Positions 39,518 to 49,418 are shown, counted from the stretch's first letter. The stretch is DNA of 64,000 bases from Nitrospira moscoviensis (GCF_001273775.1 NZ_CP011801.1:4442001-4506000), one strand, 5' to 3'. Translations and numbers: made by a program. Notes: generated by a model not told the origin, from the sequence alone.

Positions 39518-40989
39518 AAGTTCCACTGCAGCTGAAAGCGAATCAGATTGCCGGAGTTGCGCTGATACGGCGTTTGCAAACACCCGATGTTGTTCACTCC
39601 CGGGGAATTCCCGAAGCTGGTACAGGCGACAGGATCAAACTGGCTGTCGGACGAGTTCCGGGATGTGAACGTCCCCATCACGGTCAACTCGAGCGCACGG
39701 TTGAACTGATATTCCAAACCGATTTCGAGTTCCCGCACGGAGTTCCGCGGTACATTGCCTTCGCTCTTCCGGCCGCCGAAATATTCCTGGTACCGGACAA
39801 AAGGAAAGACGTTCAGGCAATAGGTGTCGCATTGATAGTTGTAAAACAATTGCACGTAGCCGCCGCTGAGACTGCCGGTGACGACCTCGGTCCGGTCCCT
39901 GTTCAGCTCCGGGCCGCGGCCGATGGTGTATTCCGCCTGAATCCCGAAGGGCTGCGGATACAGCACGAAGTGCCACGCCACCCGTTCGTCCAGATAGTTG
40001 CCGCCGTTTCGCAGCACGGGGGCCACGGGAATGGCCTGCCCGGCGGAAGAGGAGCCGGCCGGGAAGAATGACGGATTGACCGGAACGACCGGAGACGCCG
40101 AGACGCCATACTGTCCGGTGTAGGCATCCATGCCGATTTCGACCATTTGGTGATTCACGAACGGCAGCTCGAACGGATAGGTCGAATGGAAGACCACGTG
40201 CTTGTTCTTGTTGAGATCCCTGGCATTGGGGCCTTGTCCATTGTAGATGCCGATGCCCAGCATGCCGTAGTCGCCCGAGCCTTTGAGGCCGCTCTCCACG
40301 AGACGGCGGAACCGCTCACGAACCGCCGTCGGTGCATAGTACAGAAAGATGCCGAGATCGCGCTCGTTCGGGACGGCGCTGTTGAGCGCGTCGTTGCGGT
40401 CGAGCGCGAGGCGGTTTTGGCTTGACTGGATATTCTCGAAGCCATAAGGGACCTTGGACAACCCCGCTCGGATGCGCCACTCCTTGTTTTCGGTCAGAAA
40501 CAGGTCGGCATAAAAGTCGCGCAGCGCGGCGACTTGTTCCGTGCCGCTCACGAGACTGGCGAATTCCGGCTGGATGTAGAAGAACACGCGCTCGTGAGGC
40601 TGGCCGCTGATGATCACGCGGCCCCGGCGCAGAAAGAACTCGTTGTTCCTCCCGATGGAGCGATCCCCCTGATTACTTAGGAGTTCGTCGCGATTCAACG
40701 TATGGTTATAGCGGAACTGGGCATAGCCGCGAAGGCTGATTTTTTCGTACCAGCGCTCCCGCACCGGCACATCCCCGACTCCCCGGCTCTCTTCGAACTC
40801 TTTGGCCTGGCGCTTTTCCTCTTCGGCTTTGAGGCGGACCCATTGGTCGATGCTGATCTGTTTGTTTTCCAGGAGCATGTCTTCGAGCCGTCCCGCCCAC
40901 GCGTCGGTCGCATCCGAGGACAGCGCGAGACCGGCGACAACACCGGCCCACAGGCAGGCTTTCACGCATGTCCGGATGTGATGGCGCAT
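39514..40989 (-). CDS. OprP/OprO-like phosphate-selective porin
   Basis: A 491-residue outer-membrane porin with a signal peptide, an N-terminal coiled coil (DQWVRLKAEEEKRQAKEFEE) and a 16-strand-type barrel. The barrel shows OprP-family segments: LRGYAQFRYNHTL, FFLRRGRVIISGQPHERVFF, FYADLFLTENKEWRIRAGLS and VPYGFENIQSSQNRLALDRN. It ends in an aromatic residue (RFQLQWNF). OprP/O porins concentrate phosphate or polyphosphate for Pst transport. The ATG at 40989 follows GAGGGG. A four-unit Pho-type array lies 59 bases upstream. Confidence 0.88.
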   Translation of the reverse strand: MRHHIRTCVKACLWAGVVAGLALSSDATDAWAGRLEDMLLENKQISIDQWVRLKAEEEKRQAKEFEESRGVGDVPVRERWYEKISLRGYAQFRYNHTLNRDELLSNQGDRSIGRNNEFFLRRGRVIISGQPHERVFFYIQPEFASLVSGTEQVAALRDFYADLFLTENKEWRIRAGLSKVPYGFENIQSSQNRLALDRNDALNSAVPNERDLGIFLYYAPTAVRERFRRLVESGLKGSGDYGMLGIGIYNGQGPNARDLNKNKHVVFHSTYPFELPFVNHQMVEIGMDAYTGQYGVSASPVVPVNPSFFPAGSSSAGQAIPVAPVLRNGGNYLDERVAWHFVLYPQPFGIQAEYTIGRGPELNRDRTEVVTGSLSGGYVQLFYNYQCDTYCLNVFPFVRYQEYFGGRKSEGNVPRNSVRELEIGLEYQFNRALELTVMGTFTSRNSSDSQFDPVACTSFGNSPGVNNIGCLQTPYQRNSGNLIRFQLQWNF

Positions 40990-41048
40990 CGATCCCCTCA
41001 CTGGCCGCCGCGGAACCGCGCCGGGCCAGCGGAGGATAGGGACGATTG

Positions 41049-41087
41049 ATTACAGGGAGGTTACGGTGCGTTCCAGGATGGGTAAAC
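41049..41087 (-). promoter_or_regulatory. Four-unit Pho-box-like array before the porin
   Basis: ATTACA (41049), GTTACG (41060), TTCCAG (41071, weak) and GTAAAC (41082) at 11-base steps, 59 bases from the start at 40989. It also lies just beyond the 3' end of the exopolysaccharide operon. Confidence 0.6.
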
Positions 41088-41105
41088 TCGTTCCGGGAGA
41101 TGACC

Positions 41106-42518
41106 TTACTTGAGCACCAAATCGTCAGGCTGCGACCCGCTCCGAAACTGTTGCCAGTTCTGTCTGAGGGAGTAGAACCACGAGAACGGGAAAGAACGGC
41201 CGTTCTCGACAGGTTCGAGCCGTCCGGCGATATCACGGAAGGCGGGATTGGTCTGGTGAATCTGACGATATTGTTCCTGGGCGGCTTCGCCCTGGCCTAA
41301 CTGGTCGAGCGTGAGCGCCAAAACATACCGGACGTTGAGAAGGTCCGTGGCCTTCGCCCCGTTCACGCTCAGGGCATGGCGGAACGACGACGCGGCGTCC
41401 TCGAGCTTGCCGATCGCGCGTAAACACAATCCCCGTTGGGCGGCCGTTTTGAAGCGATACGCCGGATCCTGACCCGCCTGGTCCAATTTCTTCAGGGCCT
41501 TCCGGTACTGGCCGGCCTTTTTCAGCGCCAATGCTTCTCGATAGGACTCGTATCCATCTTCCGGCAGGACGGCAGGAAGCGGCACGACGATGCTCGTCGC
41601 CGCGGCCGGCGCCTGCACCGGCTCCGGCGCAGGCGGCTCCAGGCCTCCGGTCTCTTCCTGTACCTTGACTGGATCGAGTGGGATGCCGCGCGGGTCCACC
41701 AACGACGGCAGAATCCCCCCGGCGGCGCGATCCATCGCCACCTGCCGGACCAGCGACGACGAGATCCGTTCCGCGCCTTCACCGAATCCGTAGGCCAGGG
41801 ACAGGTCGCAGAGTTGATTGATGACGCGCGGCGTCCCGCCGCTGAGTTGGTGCAGCAGAGAACAGGCGTAATCCGTGAAGAGCGCGGGATCGCCGCCTGC
41901 GACCCGTAGGCGGTGCCGGATATACGCGAGCGTATCGTCCTCGCCGAGCGGATCCAGCGCGTAGTCGACCGCCACGCGCTGCGCCAGCTGCTTCATATCC
42001 GGTCTCGTCAGCAAGGCCCGGAGCGTCGGCTGGCCGGCCAGCATGATCTGAATGCCGCTTTGGCGGCCGTCATTCACGTTGGACAGCAATCTCAACTCTT
42101 CCAGCATCTGGAGGTTGAGGTTCTGCGCTTCGTCCACGACGAGGAGGACTTGTCGACCTGCGGCGAAGCATTGTCCGAGAAACGCCGTGAACGCTCGGAA
42201 ATATCCCACCGCGTCCTGTCCGGCTCCGTTCAGTCCGAACGCATCGGCCACCCAAGGAAGGAGCGTGTCGGCATTGGGATGGGTGGTCGTAATCATCCCC
42301 ACAAGACAACGTCCCGCGCTCTGCTCAAGCACCTTGTTCAAGAGCGTCGTCTTGCCGGTCCCCGGCTCTCCGGTCAGCACGGTGAACGCCGCGCGATTCA
42401 GCAATCCGTACTCCAGGACGCTCAAGCCGGCCTTGTGACGGGTACTCAGGAACAGAAACTCGGGATCCGGCAAGAGCGAGAACGGCTTTGAGCGGAACCG
42501 ATAAAACGATTCATACAT
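41106..42518 (-). CDS. ExeA-like AAA ATPase with TPR tail, EPS/exosortase type
   Basis: A 470-residue protein starting MYESFYRFRSKPFSLLPDPE, the hallmark of ExeA-like ATPases in exosortase loci. It has Walker A (TGEPGTGKTTLL), Walker B (QVLLVVDEAQNL) and sensor regions, then a Pro-rich linker and TPR-like helices (SYREALALKKAGQYRKALKK, GLCLRAIGKLEDAASSFRHA). Family members are thought to drive assembly or secretion of the polysaccharide machinery. It is the last gene of the minus-strand operon, 8 bases after the kinase gene. Confidence 0.85.
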   Translation of the reverse strand: MYESFYRFRSKPFSLLPDPEFLFLSTRHKAGLSVLEYGLLNRAAFTVLTGEPGTGKTTLLNKVLEQSAGRCLVGMITTTHPNADTLLPWVADAFGLNGAGQDAVGYFRAFTAFLGQCFAAGRQVLLVVDEAQNLNLQMLEELRLLSNVNDGRQSGIQIMLAGQPTLRALLTRPDMKQLAQRVAVDYALDPLGEDDTLAYIRHRLRVAGGDPALFTDYACSLLHQLSGGTPRVINQLCDLSLAYGFGEGAERISSSLVRQVAMDRAAGGILPSLVDPRGIPLDPVKVQEETGGLEPPAPEPVQAPAAATSIVVPLPAVLPEDGYESYREALALKKAGQYRKALKKLDQAGQDPAYRFKTAAQRGLCLRAIGKLEDAASSFRHALSVNGAKATDLLNVRYVLALTLDQLGQGEAAQEQYRQIHQTNPAFRDIAGRLEPVENGRSFPFSWFYSLRQNWQQFRSGSQPDDLVLK

Positions 42519-42526
42519 GGTGGTTC

Positions 42527-43369
42527 CTATGGTGCCGGCTTGGTTTCCAGGGCGCCGAGGCGCCTGAGTTTCGACAGACTGAGTTCGTCCCGTCCGTGCT
42601 TGTTCAACACGGTTCCGAGAATCGGCGTGCTTCCCTTCAAGACTTGCAAGGCTTGTTGGAGCTCCGGCTCCGACGTCTTGCCTTCCTCCACCACGAGGAG
42701 CAACGCGTCCAGCTGGGGGGCAAACGCCAGTACATCGGCTCGTCCCAATACCGGAGGAAGATCGAACACGACCACTCTCGACGTATAGCGATGCTTCAAC
42801 TCTTTGCTCAAGGCCGACATGCGGGGCGTGGTCAGCAGCTCCGCAGATTGCTCTGTCGCACGACCTGCCGGCAAAAAGATCAGCCGCCCAAGGTTGGGAT
42901 AGATCAGCAGCTCTTCGATCGGCCGGCCGTCGAGCAGAAACTGGGTCAATCCCTCCTGCACATCCAAGCCGAATTCGCCCGGAATCCGGGGTGAGCGCAA
43001 ATCGGCGTCAACCAGCAACACGGTGTGCGTCGGTTCCGCCGCCATGGCGATGGCCAAATTGATGGCGGTGAGCGTCTTGCCTTCGCCGTCCCGCGGGCTG
43101 CTGATGCCGAGGACGTTCCATCCGTTCTCTCGCAGCCGGTGCAGCACCTGAGTCCTCAGGATTTTGTAGGCATCGGCAAAGGGTGAATCGTGGCCGATCA
43201 GAATCCGGTGCTGCCGGAGGACGTACGGAGGGATGACGAGAGAGCGCGTCCGGGAGTAGATCACAGCCGACTGCGAGGCAATGTGCCCGCTCGTGAAACG
43301 CGGGGGCGCCTGAGCCGACCGGTGCTGTTCGCGCACCCGTTCCATCGCGCTTTGCAGTTTATCCATCAT
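42527..43369 (-). CDS. CpsD/CapB-type tyrosine-kinase-like ATPase
   Basis: A 280-residue P-loop ATPase of the bacterial tyrosine kinase family: DAYKILRTQVLHRL, Walker A SSPRDGEGKTLTAINLAIA, Walker A' VLLVDADLRSPRIPGEFGLD, and a Walker B-like RVVVFDLPPVLGRADVLAF. No Tyr-rich C-terminal cluster is present, so autophosphorylation control may be absent or differ. It pairs with the Wzz-type chain-length protein whose stop it overlaps (ATGA), together controlling polymer length. Confidence 0.85.
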   Translation of the reverse strand: MMDKLQSAMERVREQHRSAQAPPRFTSGHIASQSAVIYSRTRSLVIPPYVLRQHRILIGHDSPFADAYKILRTQVLHRLRENGWNVLGISSPRDGEGKTLTAINLAIAMAAEPTHTVLLVDADLRSPRIPGEFGLDVQEGLTQFLLDGRPIEELLIYPNLGRLIFLPAGRATEQSAELLTTPRMSALSKELKHRYTSRVVVFDLPPVLGRADVLAFAPQLDALLLVVEEGKTSEPELQQALQVLKGSTPILGTVLNKHGRDELSLSKLRRLGALETKPAP

Positions 43370-45111
43370 GACAAGCCCAACTTTCTGAGCGCCGCAAACC
43401 AGACCACATCAAGCGGGTACCCCAGCACCAGCACGACAATCAGCGAGACTACCAGCACGCCGGCGCCGGCCGCAGCGAATCGCACCCGACGGCGGACCAT
43501 GCGTCTCACATCATCCTCGTTGGGCATATACGGGATGACCGCCAGAGGAGGCAGACCGGCGAGCCTCCCGAGCTGTGCAGCGCCGCGGATCGACCGGTCG
43601 AGCTGTTCCAACACCGTCCCGCTGCCGATGCCGCCGGCAACAGCCAGAATCAGACCCAGGAACATGATCACCGGCCGATTGGGCTTGTCCGGTTTCTCGG
43701 GCAGGTCCGGCGGATCGATGAGCGAGAAGCGCTCGCCTTTTCGTTGAATCTCCAACTCCTTCGAAACCTCCGCCTCCAGCAGACGGGACATGATCTCCTG
43801 GTGCTTGCGCACGGATTCTTCCCGGTTCCGGCTGAGATCCAGGTAGGTCGGCTCGATTTCAATCGTCCGCTCGAGCCGGCCTGCGAATTCCTCCACGCGG
43901 CGCTTGATGCCTTCCCGCGATTTCCGAAGCGATTGTAGCGACGCCGTAGTCGACGAGAGTTGTGCGCGGATATTGATATAAGCCGGATTCTCCGGCTTGA
44001 TCGTGCGCGCCTGCGTGCCCGCCGCCAGAACACGCTCGAGTTCCTGCTCAAGAGAGGCGACGATCCGGCGTGACCGGATGACGTCGGGATGCTCATCGCC
44101 ATACCGATCGACCAGTCCCGCCAGTTCCGCCCGCTCGCCGCTCAGCTTCTTATGCAATTCTTCGGGCGCGGCATGCCGCCCCGTTTCTCTTTCCAGGGCG
44201 GCGATCTCCTGCTGCATCTTCAGCACATCTGGATGCTCCGCGGACAGGTACCCGATCGCGCTGGCATACTGAGCCCGCAACGCCTTCAAGCGTTCGGCTG
44301 AATCGAGAATCCGCTCTCCCCCGGCCGCGATAATCGGCGTGTGGGGCTTCAGCGTGGCCAGTTCGCCCTCGAGGTAAGCTTTCTTTTCCTCCAACGCCCG
44401 GATTTCCCGGTCGGCATCCTGGAGTTCGCGTTCGGCCTGATTGAGCATCGTCATGTTGAGCGACGTCAATTCCGGCAGGGCGCCGTCCGCCTTCTGCTTG
44501 ATCGCGGACAACTGCAGCTCCAGCGCGCCGATCTGTCGCGCCAGCGTCTCGGATTCTTTTTTCAAGAAAGCCGTGGTTTCTTGCGCGTGGCGCTCCCGCG
44601 TCTTGAGATTTTCTCCCAGAAACAGGCTCGTCAGTTCGTTGGCCACCTTCTGCGCGATGTCCGGACTTTCCCCGTCGTATGTCAGCGTGAACGCGATCGT
44701 CGCCTGCGTCGCGTTTTGCGTCCGTTTGTCGATGACCTTGGCATTGATGACGTCAACGCGAATGTCCTTGGTGAACCTTGCCAGGACCTCCTCGGTAGGA
44801 CTATCCCGGCGCAAGCTGGCGTACAAGCCGTACTGCTCCACGATCTTCCACAAGGTCGAGCGGGTCATGATCTGCTGCTTGATCGTCTCGATCCGCTGGT
44901 CGGCATAACTGGTGATGGCGGACCGGACGATGTCCGAGGGAATCTCCTGCTCTTCGATCAGGATGGTCGCCGTCGAGCGATAGGAGGGCGGAAGCACGAA
45001 CGCCACCGCCACTCCGGCACTCGCGATGGCAAGCCCGACGAGAAGCATCGGCAGCTTACGGCGCCGGAGGATGCCCACCATGTCCTTCAGGTCGTGTGTC
45101 GGCTGTTCCAT
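43366..45111 (-). CDS. Wzz/GNVR-type polysaccharide chain-length determinant
   Basis: A 581-residue inner-membrane protein with an N-terminal helix (KLPMLLVGLAIASAGVAVAF), a long periplasmic coiled coil (KKAYLEGELATLKP, LEQELERVLAAGTQ), and a C-terminal helix (FAAAGAGVLVVSLIVVLVLG). The PDLPEKPDKPNRPVIMFLGL segment is the Pro-rich entry to the last helix. It partners with the adjacent kinase-like ATPase and the Wza-like exporter. The ATG at 45111 is preferred over the GTG at 45114 because AAGGATCAGGTG precedes it. Confidence 0.88.
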   Translation of the reverse strand: MEQPTHDLKDMVGILRRRKLPMLLVGLAIASAGVAVAFVLPPSYRSTATILIEEQEIPSDIVRSAITSYADQRIETIKQQIMTRSTLWKIVEQYGLYASLRRDSPTEEVLARFTKDIRVDVINAKVIDKRTQNATQATIAFTLTYDGESPDIAQKVANELTSLFLGENLKTRERHAQETTAFLKKESETLARQIGALELQLSAIKQKADGALPELTSLNMTMLNQAERELQDADREIRALEEKKAYLEGELATLKPHTPIIAAGGERILDSAERLKALRAQYASAIGYLSAEHPDVLKMQQEIAALERETGRHAAPEELHKKLSGERAELAGLVDRYGDEHPDVIRSRRIVASLEQELERVLAAGTQARTIKPENPAYINIRAQLSSTTASLQSLRKSREGIKRRVEEFAGRLERTIEIEPTYLDLSRNREESVRKHQEIMSRLLEAEVSKELEIQRKGERFSLIDPPDLPEKPDKPNRPVIMFLGLILAVAGGIGSGTVLEQLDRSIRGAAQLGRLAGLPPLAVIPYMPNEDDVRRMVRRRVRFAAAGAGVLVVSLIVVLVLGYPLDVVWFAALRKLGLS

Positions 45112-45144
45112 CACCTGATCCTTCCGGTTCGTCCGTCCGACGCG

Positions 45145-46335
45145 TTAACGCGAGAACGAGAGTTTCGGCACTATGTACGTGAGCCGCAGAAACATGGAGT
45201 GCCCGTGGCTCCGGTCGTCGTTCGCATCGATCTGCCTGTCGGCATAGGTGTACGCGGCTTCCAGTGTCCACCATTGAGCGAGTTTCCACGTGACGGCGGG
45301 CGATACGGTGATGACCCGTGTCTCGGCGATCTGGATGCCGCCGGTCCCTTGGACGGGAACGGCCTGGACCAGGTAGACCGCGCCGGCCAGCGAGACGGTG
45401 ACGTTCTCGGTCACGTCCTTGCTGGCGGCCGCTCCCAAGCGATCAGTCCGTAGAAGCACTCCCAGTCCGCTGACGTTGACGTCGCGGCTGGCGTCGAGAC
45501 TCGCCTGCGCATCTTCCCACTTGGTCCCGATCGAACCTCCGAACGCCCAAATGATTTGTTTATCAGCCAGGGAGGTGCTTCCGACCGTGAGGGTCTGATC
45601 CAGGAACTTCGGCCCTCCGAACACCGTCCCGCTCGTGGATTCCGAAAAGGCGTGCGTGAAAGAAAGCGCCGCGCCCGTATTGCCGATCTTCAGCCCGTTA
45701 TCGGGTATGTCGACCTTCGAGTATGATCCGGTCAATTGCACAGTGTCGCGCTCCGTCGGTTTGTACGACGCCCCCAGGTTTCCGCCGTGGAGATCATAGT
45801 CAAACAGGCCCAGTCGGCTTCCGTTTTCATAGGTCGCGTTCGCGAACTGATACCCGACCTGGAGCGAGAGGTTCTCGGTGACCGTGCGGGTCCATGACGG
45901 ACTCACCGACAGCATGTTGCGCTGGGTAAAACTCAACACCGCGCCCGTCTGCCGCAACTCCGACATGAGCGTGTTGTCCCGGGTAAATCCACCGTCGAGG
46001 CCGAATACATCCCGTTCGGAGGTATAGCGGACGGTCAGCGGGAAATAGAGGTTCGTCAGCGACCGGTTTTGATCGCCATAATAGGTCACAAAATCGGCGG
46101 CGGCCTTCCCGCTGACTTCCAATCGTTCGGTGGAACCGGCGAATCGAACCGAGGGCGACATCCAATGTCCCCAGACCTCGCCGGGAATCGATGACAGCGT
46201 CAGGTTACTGTTGTACTCGCCTTTCACGGCCATCGATGGCTCTGCCGACCACTCGGCGGCGCCCGTCTCTCTCACCGCCATGCACACGAGACCGCCCACG
46301 ATCACCCCCACGATAAGAACCTGCCGTCGTGTCAT
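45145..46335 (-). CDS. Outer-membrane beta-barrel protein of the EPS locus
   Basis: A 396-residue protein with a signal peptide (VLIVGVIVGGLVCMAVRETG) and a beta-barrel body (MAVKGEYNSNLTLSSIPGEV at the start; SMFLRLTYIVPKLSFSR at the end). Exosortase polysaccharide loci commonly contain such barrels next to the Wza-like exporter and the Wzz protein. It may form part of the outer-membrane exit. Its start lies 52 bases downstream of the exporter gene's stop. Confidence 0.75.
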   Translation of the reverse strand: MTRRQVLIVGVIVGGLVCMAVRETGAAEWSAEPSMAVKGEYNSNLTLSSIPGEVWGHWMSPSVRFAGSTERLEVSGKAAADFVTYYGDQNRSLTNLYFPLTVRYTSERDVFGLDGGFTRDNTLMSELRQTGAVLSFTQRNMLSVSPSWTRTVTENLSLQVGYQFANATYENGSRLGLFDYDLHGGNLGASYKPTERDTVQLTGSYSKVDIPDNGLKIGNTGAALSFTHAFSESTSGTVFGGPKFLDQTLTVGSTSLADKQIIWAFGGSIGTKWEDAQASLDASRDVNVSGLGVLLRTDRLGAAASKDVTENVTVSLAGAVYLVQAVPVQGTGGIQIAETRVITVSPAVTWKLAQWWTLEAAYTYADRQIDANDDRSHGHSMFLRLTYIVPKLSFSR

Positions 46336-46387
46336 CTGGAGTCCCTGATCGCATCCTCCGCCCCGCGAAGAATACTCCCTTGCTTAA

Positions 46388-47002
46388 TCAGGGAACGACC
46401 ACGACGTCGCCGCGTTCCAAAATGATATTCTGGCTCAGGTCCTTCCCCTTGCGGACATCTCCATAGCGAAACTGAAACACCCGCTGCTCCCCGCGGTCGC
46501 GACGCATGACGCGAATGTCGTTTTCGGCGGCGAACGGGGTCAGCCCGCCCGCCAGGCTCAACGCCTGGAGGACGTCCGTATAATGGCCGACCAGGAATTC
46601 CCCCGGCTTATTGACCCGGCCGATCACGTAAATCTTGTAGCTCAAAATCTTCGTGGCCAGGACCGACACGTGCGGATTCGGCATAAATTTGGCCAGCCGC
46701 TTGACCAATTCCAGCCGCAGATCCTCGACGGTTCTGCCGGCGGCGGGGATGTCTCCGACCAGCGGGAACGAGATCATGCCGTCCGGCCGCACGACCACCT
46801 CCTGTGTCAGATGCTCGTCCTTCCACACGGAGATCTTGACCATGTCTTCCGGGCCGAGCAGATAGGACGCATCGGCCGCGGGCGGCGGCTCGCTGCCGTT
46901 CGGAAGCGACGCAGCGGCGGCCTCGCCGCCCTGGACGAGCCGGCAGACCGACAGGCACAAGACCAGGACCGGCATCATGATGGACGTTGGCCACAGCTTC
47001 AT
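46388..47002 (-). CDS. Wza-like polysaccharide export protein
   Basis: A 204-residue protein with a signal peptide and a Poly_export domain (SYLLGPEDMVKISVWKDEHL, VVRPDGMISFPLVGDIPAAG), followed by an SLBB-type domain (YKIYVIGRVNKPGEFLVGHY) and the terminal LERGDVVVVP. It forms or supports the outer-membrane export channel. It is shorter than Wza, without the C-terminal membrane helix, as in other exosortase-associated exporters. AAGGATAGACC precedes the ATG; the gap to the TPR lipoprotein gene is 3 bases. Confidence 0.9.
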   Translation of the reverse strand: MKLWPTSIMMPVLVLCLSVCRLVQGGEAAAASLPNGSEPPPAADASYLLGPEDMVKISVWKDEHLTQEVVVRPDGMISFPLVGDIPAAGRTVEDLRLELVKRLAKFMPNPHVSVLATKILSYKIYVIGRVNKPGEFLVGHYTDVLQALSLAGGLTPFAAENDIRVMRRDRGEQRVFQFRYGDVRKGKDLSQNIILERGDVVVVP

Positions 47003-47005
47003 GGT

Positions 47006-49396
47006 CTATCCTTGCAGCTGAGCCAGAACGGACTTCGCGTCTTCAAGACCGGGAAACGGGTTCGGAGATCCGACCGCTTTTTGAAGGTACGTCCTCGCTT
47101 CCGCCGTCTGCCCCGCTCTGAAATAGGCGAGCCCGAGGTGATAATTGACCACCGGATGGTCCGGCGCTTTCGCCGCCGCTTGCCGGATAAAGTGCAACGC
47201 CTGGCCGGAGTTCCCCATCTTGTAGTGGACCCATCCGAGCGTATCGAGAAAAAAGGCGTTGGGCGCCGCCGTCTCGAAATCCCTGGTCAGGACCAGCGCC
47301 CGTTCCAGGCTTTTCGGGTCGCCTTTCCGGTCCACCAGGAGCGAAGCCAGATTGTTGGCGGCGAGGAGGGCGCGCGGATTGGCGCGCAACAGTGTTTCGT
47401 ACTCCTCGATCGCCCGGTCTATCTGTCCGGTTTCGGTCAGGGTGGTCGCCAGCAGCAGACGCAATTCCTCGCTCTTCGGGACAGCCTTGAGGCCGTTCTC
47501 CAGCACGGCGCGGGCTTCATCGGACTTCTTCTGGGCGAGTTTGAGAGTCGTCAGGTGCAACCAGGGCTGCACCCAATCGGGCTTCCGTTGAGTCGCCTCC
47601 AGGAACCGGCGCTCAGCGGAGGCCTGATCGCCGCCGACGAGCGCGATTTCCCCGAGAAGACCCGCGGCATACAAGTGAGTCGGATTGCGGGCGAGCACCT
47701 GCTCCAAGCGCCGCTTGGCTTCCAGAGTGTTGCCTTGTTGCAGATCGAGCTGCACCAGTGCGATCAGGGGTTCGGGTGCATCGGGGTGGCGCGTGAACGC
47801 CCGTTCGAACGCCGCCCCGGCCTGTGCCCATTCCTTCCGCGCCTGATGGAGCCGGCCCTCCGCCAGGTCCGCCGCTGCGCGGTCGGCGCCGGCCGCGCGA
47901 GCCCTGGCTAAGGTCTGTTCCGTGGCGGCCCAGTCTTGCTCGGCCGCCTGCAGCTTCAGCAGCACGCTGAGCGTCTGCAGATTATCCGCATCCAGCTTCA
48001 GCAGCCCCTCCACCCGGCTGCGGGCTTCCTTGAACTTTCCGGCCGACGTATCGAGCGCGACCAACGCCATGTGCGCGTCGGCAAGCCTGGGGTTCAGCGC
48101 CACCGCCTTCTCCAGGCTTTCCCTGGCCAGCATCGTCTCCGATGTGCTGAGGTAGGCCCGGCCGAGCAGCGCCTGCACCTCGGCCAATTCCGGCTGATCC
48201 TTCAGCACCGTGCGAAAGTCCTGGATCGCATCCTTCCCGCTTCCGCGCTGGAGCGCGATCCGGCCCCGCAGCAGCAGGGCCTCGGAGGAGCGGGGATTTT
48301 CCTTCAGCACATCCGCAATCTGCTTGTCGGCTTCTTCCTGCTTGCCGGCCGACCAGTCGAGAGCCGCCAGCTTGACCTTCGCTTCGAGCGCGGCCGGCTT
48401 GCCCCGAAAATCGTCACGCACTTCTTCATAGATGGCTCGAGCCTTGTCGGACTGCCGGTTCACCTCGTGCAATTCGGCCAACGCGAAGCGGATCATCGAC
48501 GAGCGGGGCAGCGCGCGGCGGCCCTCCAGGAGCGCCGCCTCCCCTTCCGATGCTCCTCGCCGGCCGACCTGAAACTTGGCCAGGTGAAGGTACCGTTGCT
48601 CGTTGTCCGGATCGAGACGGATCACTTCCCGCAGCAGGGCTTCGGCCTGATCGTACCGGCGCCGCTCGTCGTAGAAGCCGGCCAGACGCAGTCGACGGTC
48701 AAGCACCTTCGGATCGGCCTCGACGAGCTTCTTCAAGACCTCTTCGGCCCGGTCGTACTGTTCCAGCCGCATCAAGGCGGAGGCGAAGGAGTCCATGAGC
48801 TCTAGGTTGGCGGGATTCGCCTCCACCGCGCGTTGCATCACCGGCTCCACCCTGTTCGGCCTTCCCTGCGCGAGGTACAAGGTGGCCAGGAGGGTAGCTG
48901 CATCAGGGTCCGTCGGATGCTTGTCTCCGAGCGCCTCCGCCGCAACCAATGCTCCGTCCCGATCGCCCTTGAGCGCCTGCACTGCAATCTTCAACGTTTC
49001 CGCCCCGACGTGGCCCGGCGTTTTTGCCGACACTTTTTCGGTCATTTCGAGGACTTTGTCGGTCGCCCGAGCTTCGAGATAGAACTTGGCCAGCTTGATC
49101 AACGCCCGCTCATGATCGGGCACAAGCTCGATCACGCGTTGGTAGTTGGCGAAGGCGTTCTTCCAGTTCTTTTCCTTCTCCTCGACTTCGGCGAAGAAGT
49201 AATAGGCCTCCGCGTCTTTCGGGTCGATCTTGAGGACGTTGCGCAGCGCCACCCGGGCTTTGGGGAAGTTGCCGTCCTGAATGAAGCCCTGGGCCTTGGC
49301 CAGGTAGCCGGCCTTTCGCTCTTCCGGTCCTCCGCAGCCGCCGACCGCGAGCAGGACACTCAGCGCCAGAATGATGGACCTCATGTGCAACCGCAT
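47006..49396 (-). CDS. PrsT-like TPR lipoprotein of the exosortase/EPS system
   Basis: A 796-residue lipoprotein (lipobox LAVGGC) composed almost wholly of TPR units, for example AEAYYFFAEVEEKEKNWKNA, SEALLLRGRIALQRGSGKDA and TLGWVHYKMGNSGQALHFIR. About 20 repeats span residues 30-790. PrsT-type proteins accompany PEP-CTERM/exosortase polysaccharide loci and probably scaffold export components at the envelope. GGAGAAGGG precedes the ATG at 49396. It lies between the glycosylphosphotransferase and export genes. Confidence 0.85.
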   Translation of the reverse strand: MRLHMRSIILALSVLLAVGGCGGPEERKAGYLAKAQGFIQDGNFPKARVALRNVLKIDPKDAEAYYFFAEVEEKEKNWKNAFANYQRVIELVPDHERALIKLAKFYLEARATDKVLEMTEKVSAKTPGHVGAETLKIAVQALKGDRDGALVAAEALGDKHPTDPDAATLLATLYLAQGRPNRVEPVMQRAVEANPANLELMDSFASALMRLEQYDRAEEVLKKLVEADPKVLDRRLRLAGFYDERRRYDQAEALLREVIRLDPDNEQRYLHLAKFQVGRRGASEGEAALLEGRRALPRSSMIRFALAELHEVNRQSDKARAIYEEVRDDFRGKPAALEAKVKLAALDWSAGKQEEADKQIADVLKENPRSSEALLLRGRIALQRGSGKDAIQDFRTVLKDQPELAEVQALLGRAYLSTSETMLARESLEKAVALNPRLADAHMALVALDTSAGKFKEARSRVEGLLKLDADNLQTLSVLLKLQAAEQDWAATEQTLARARAAGADRAAADLAEGRLHQARKEWAQAGAAFERAFTRHPDAPEPLIALVQLDLQQGNTLEAKRRLEQVLARNPTHLYAAGLLGEIALVGGDQASAERRFLEATQRKPDWVQPWLHLTTLKLAQKKSDEARAVLENGLKAVPKSEELRLLLATTLTETGQIDRAIEEYETLLRANPRALLAANNLASLLVDRKGDPKSLERALVLTRDFETAAPNAFFLDTLGWVHYKMGNSGQALHFIRQAAAKAPDHPVVNYHLGLAYFRAGQTAEARTYLQKAVGSPNPFPGLEDAKSVLAQLQG

Positions 49397-49418
49397 GACC
49401 CTTCTCCTTGGCCCGGCG

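Noticed and set aside
46583..47911. 442-residue frame opposite the exporter and PrsT genes
   Set aside because: The sense strand encodes clear SLBB and TPR proteins.
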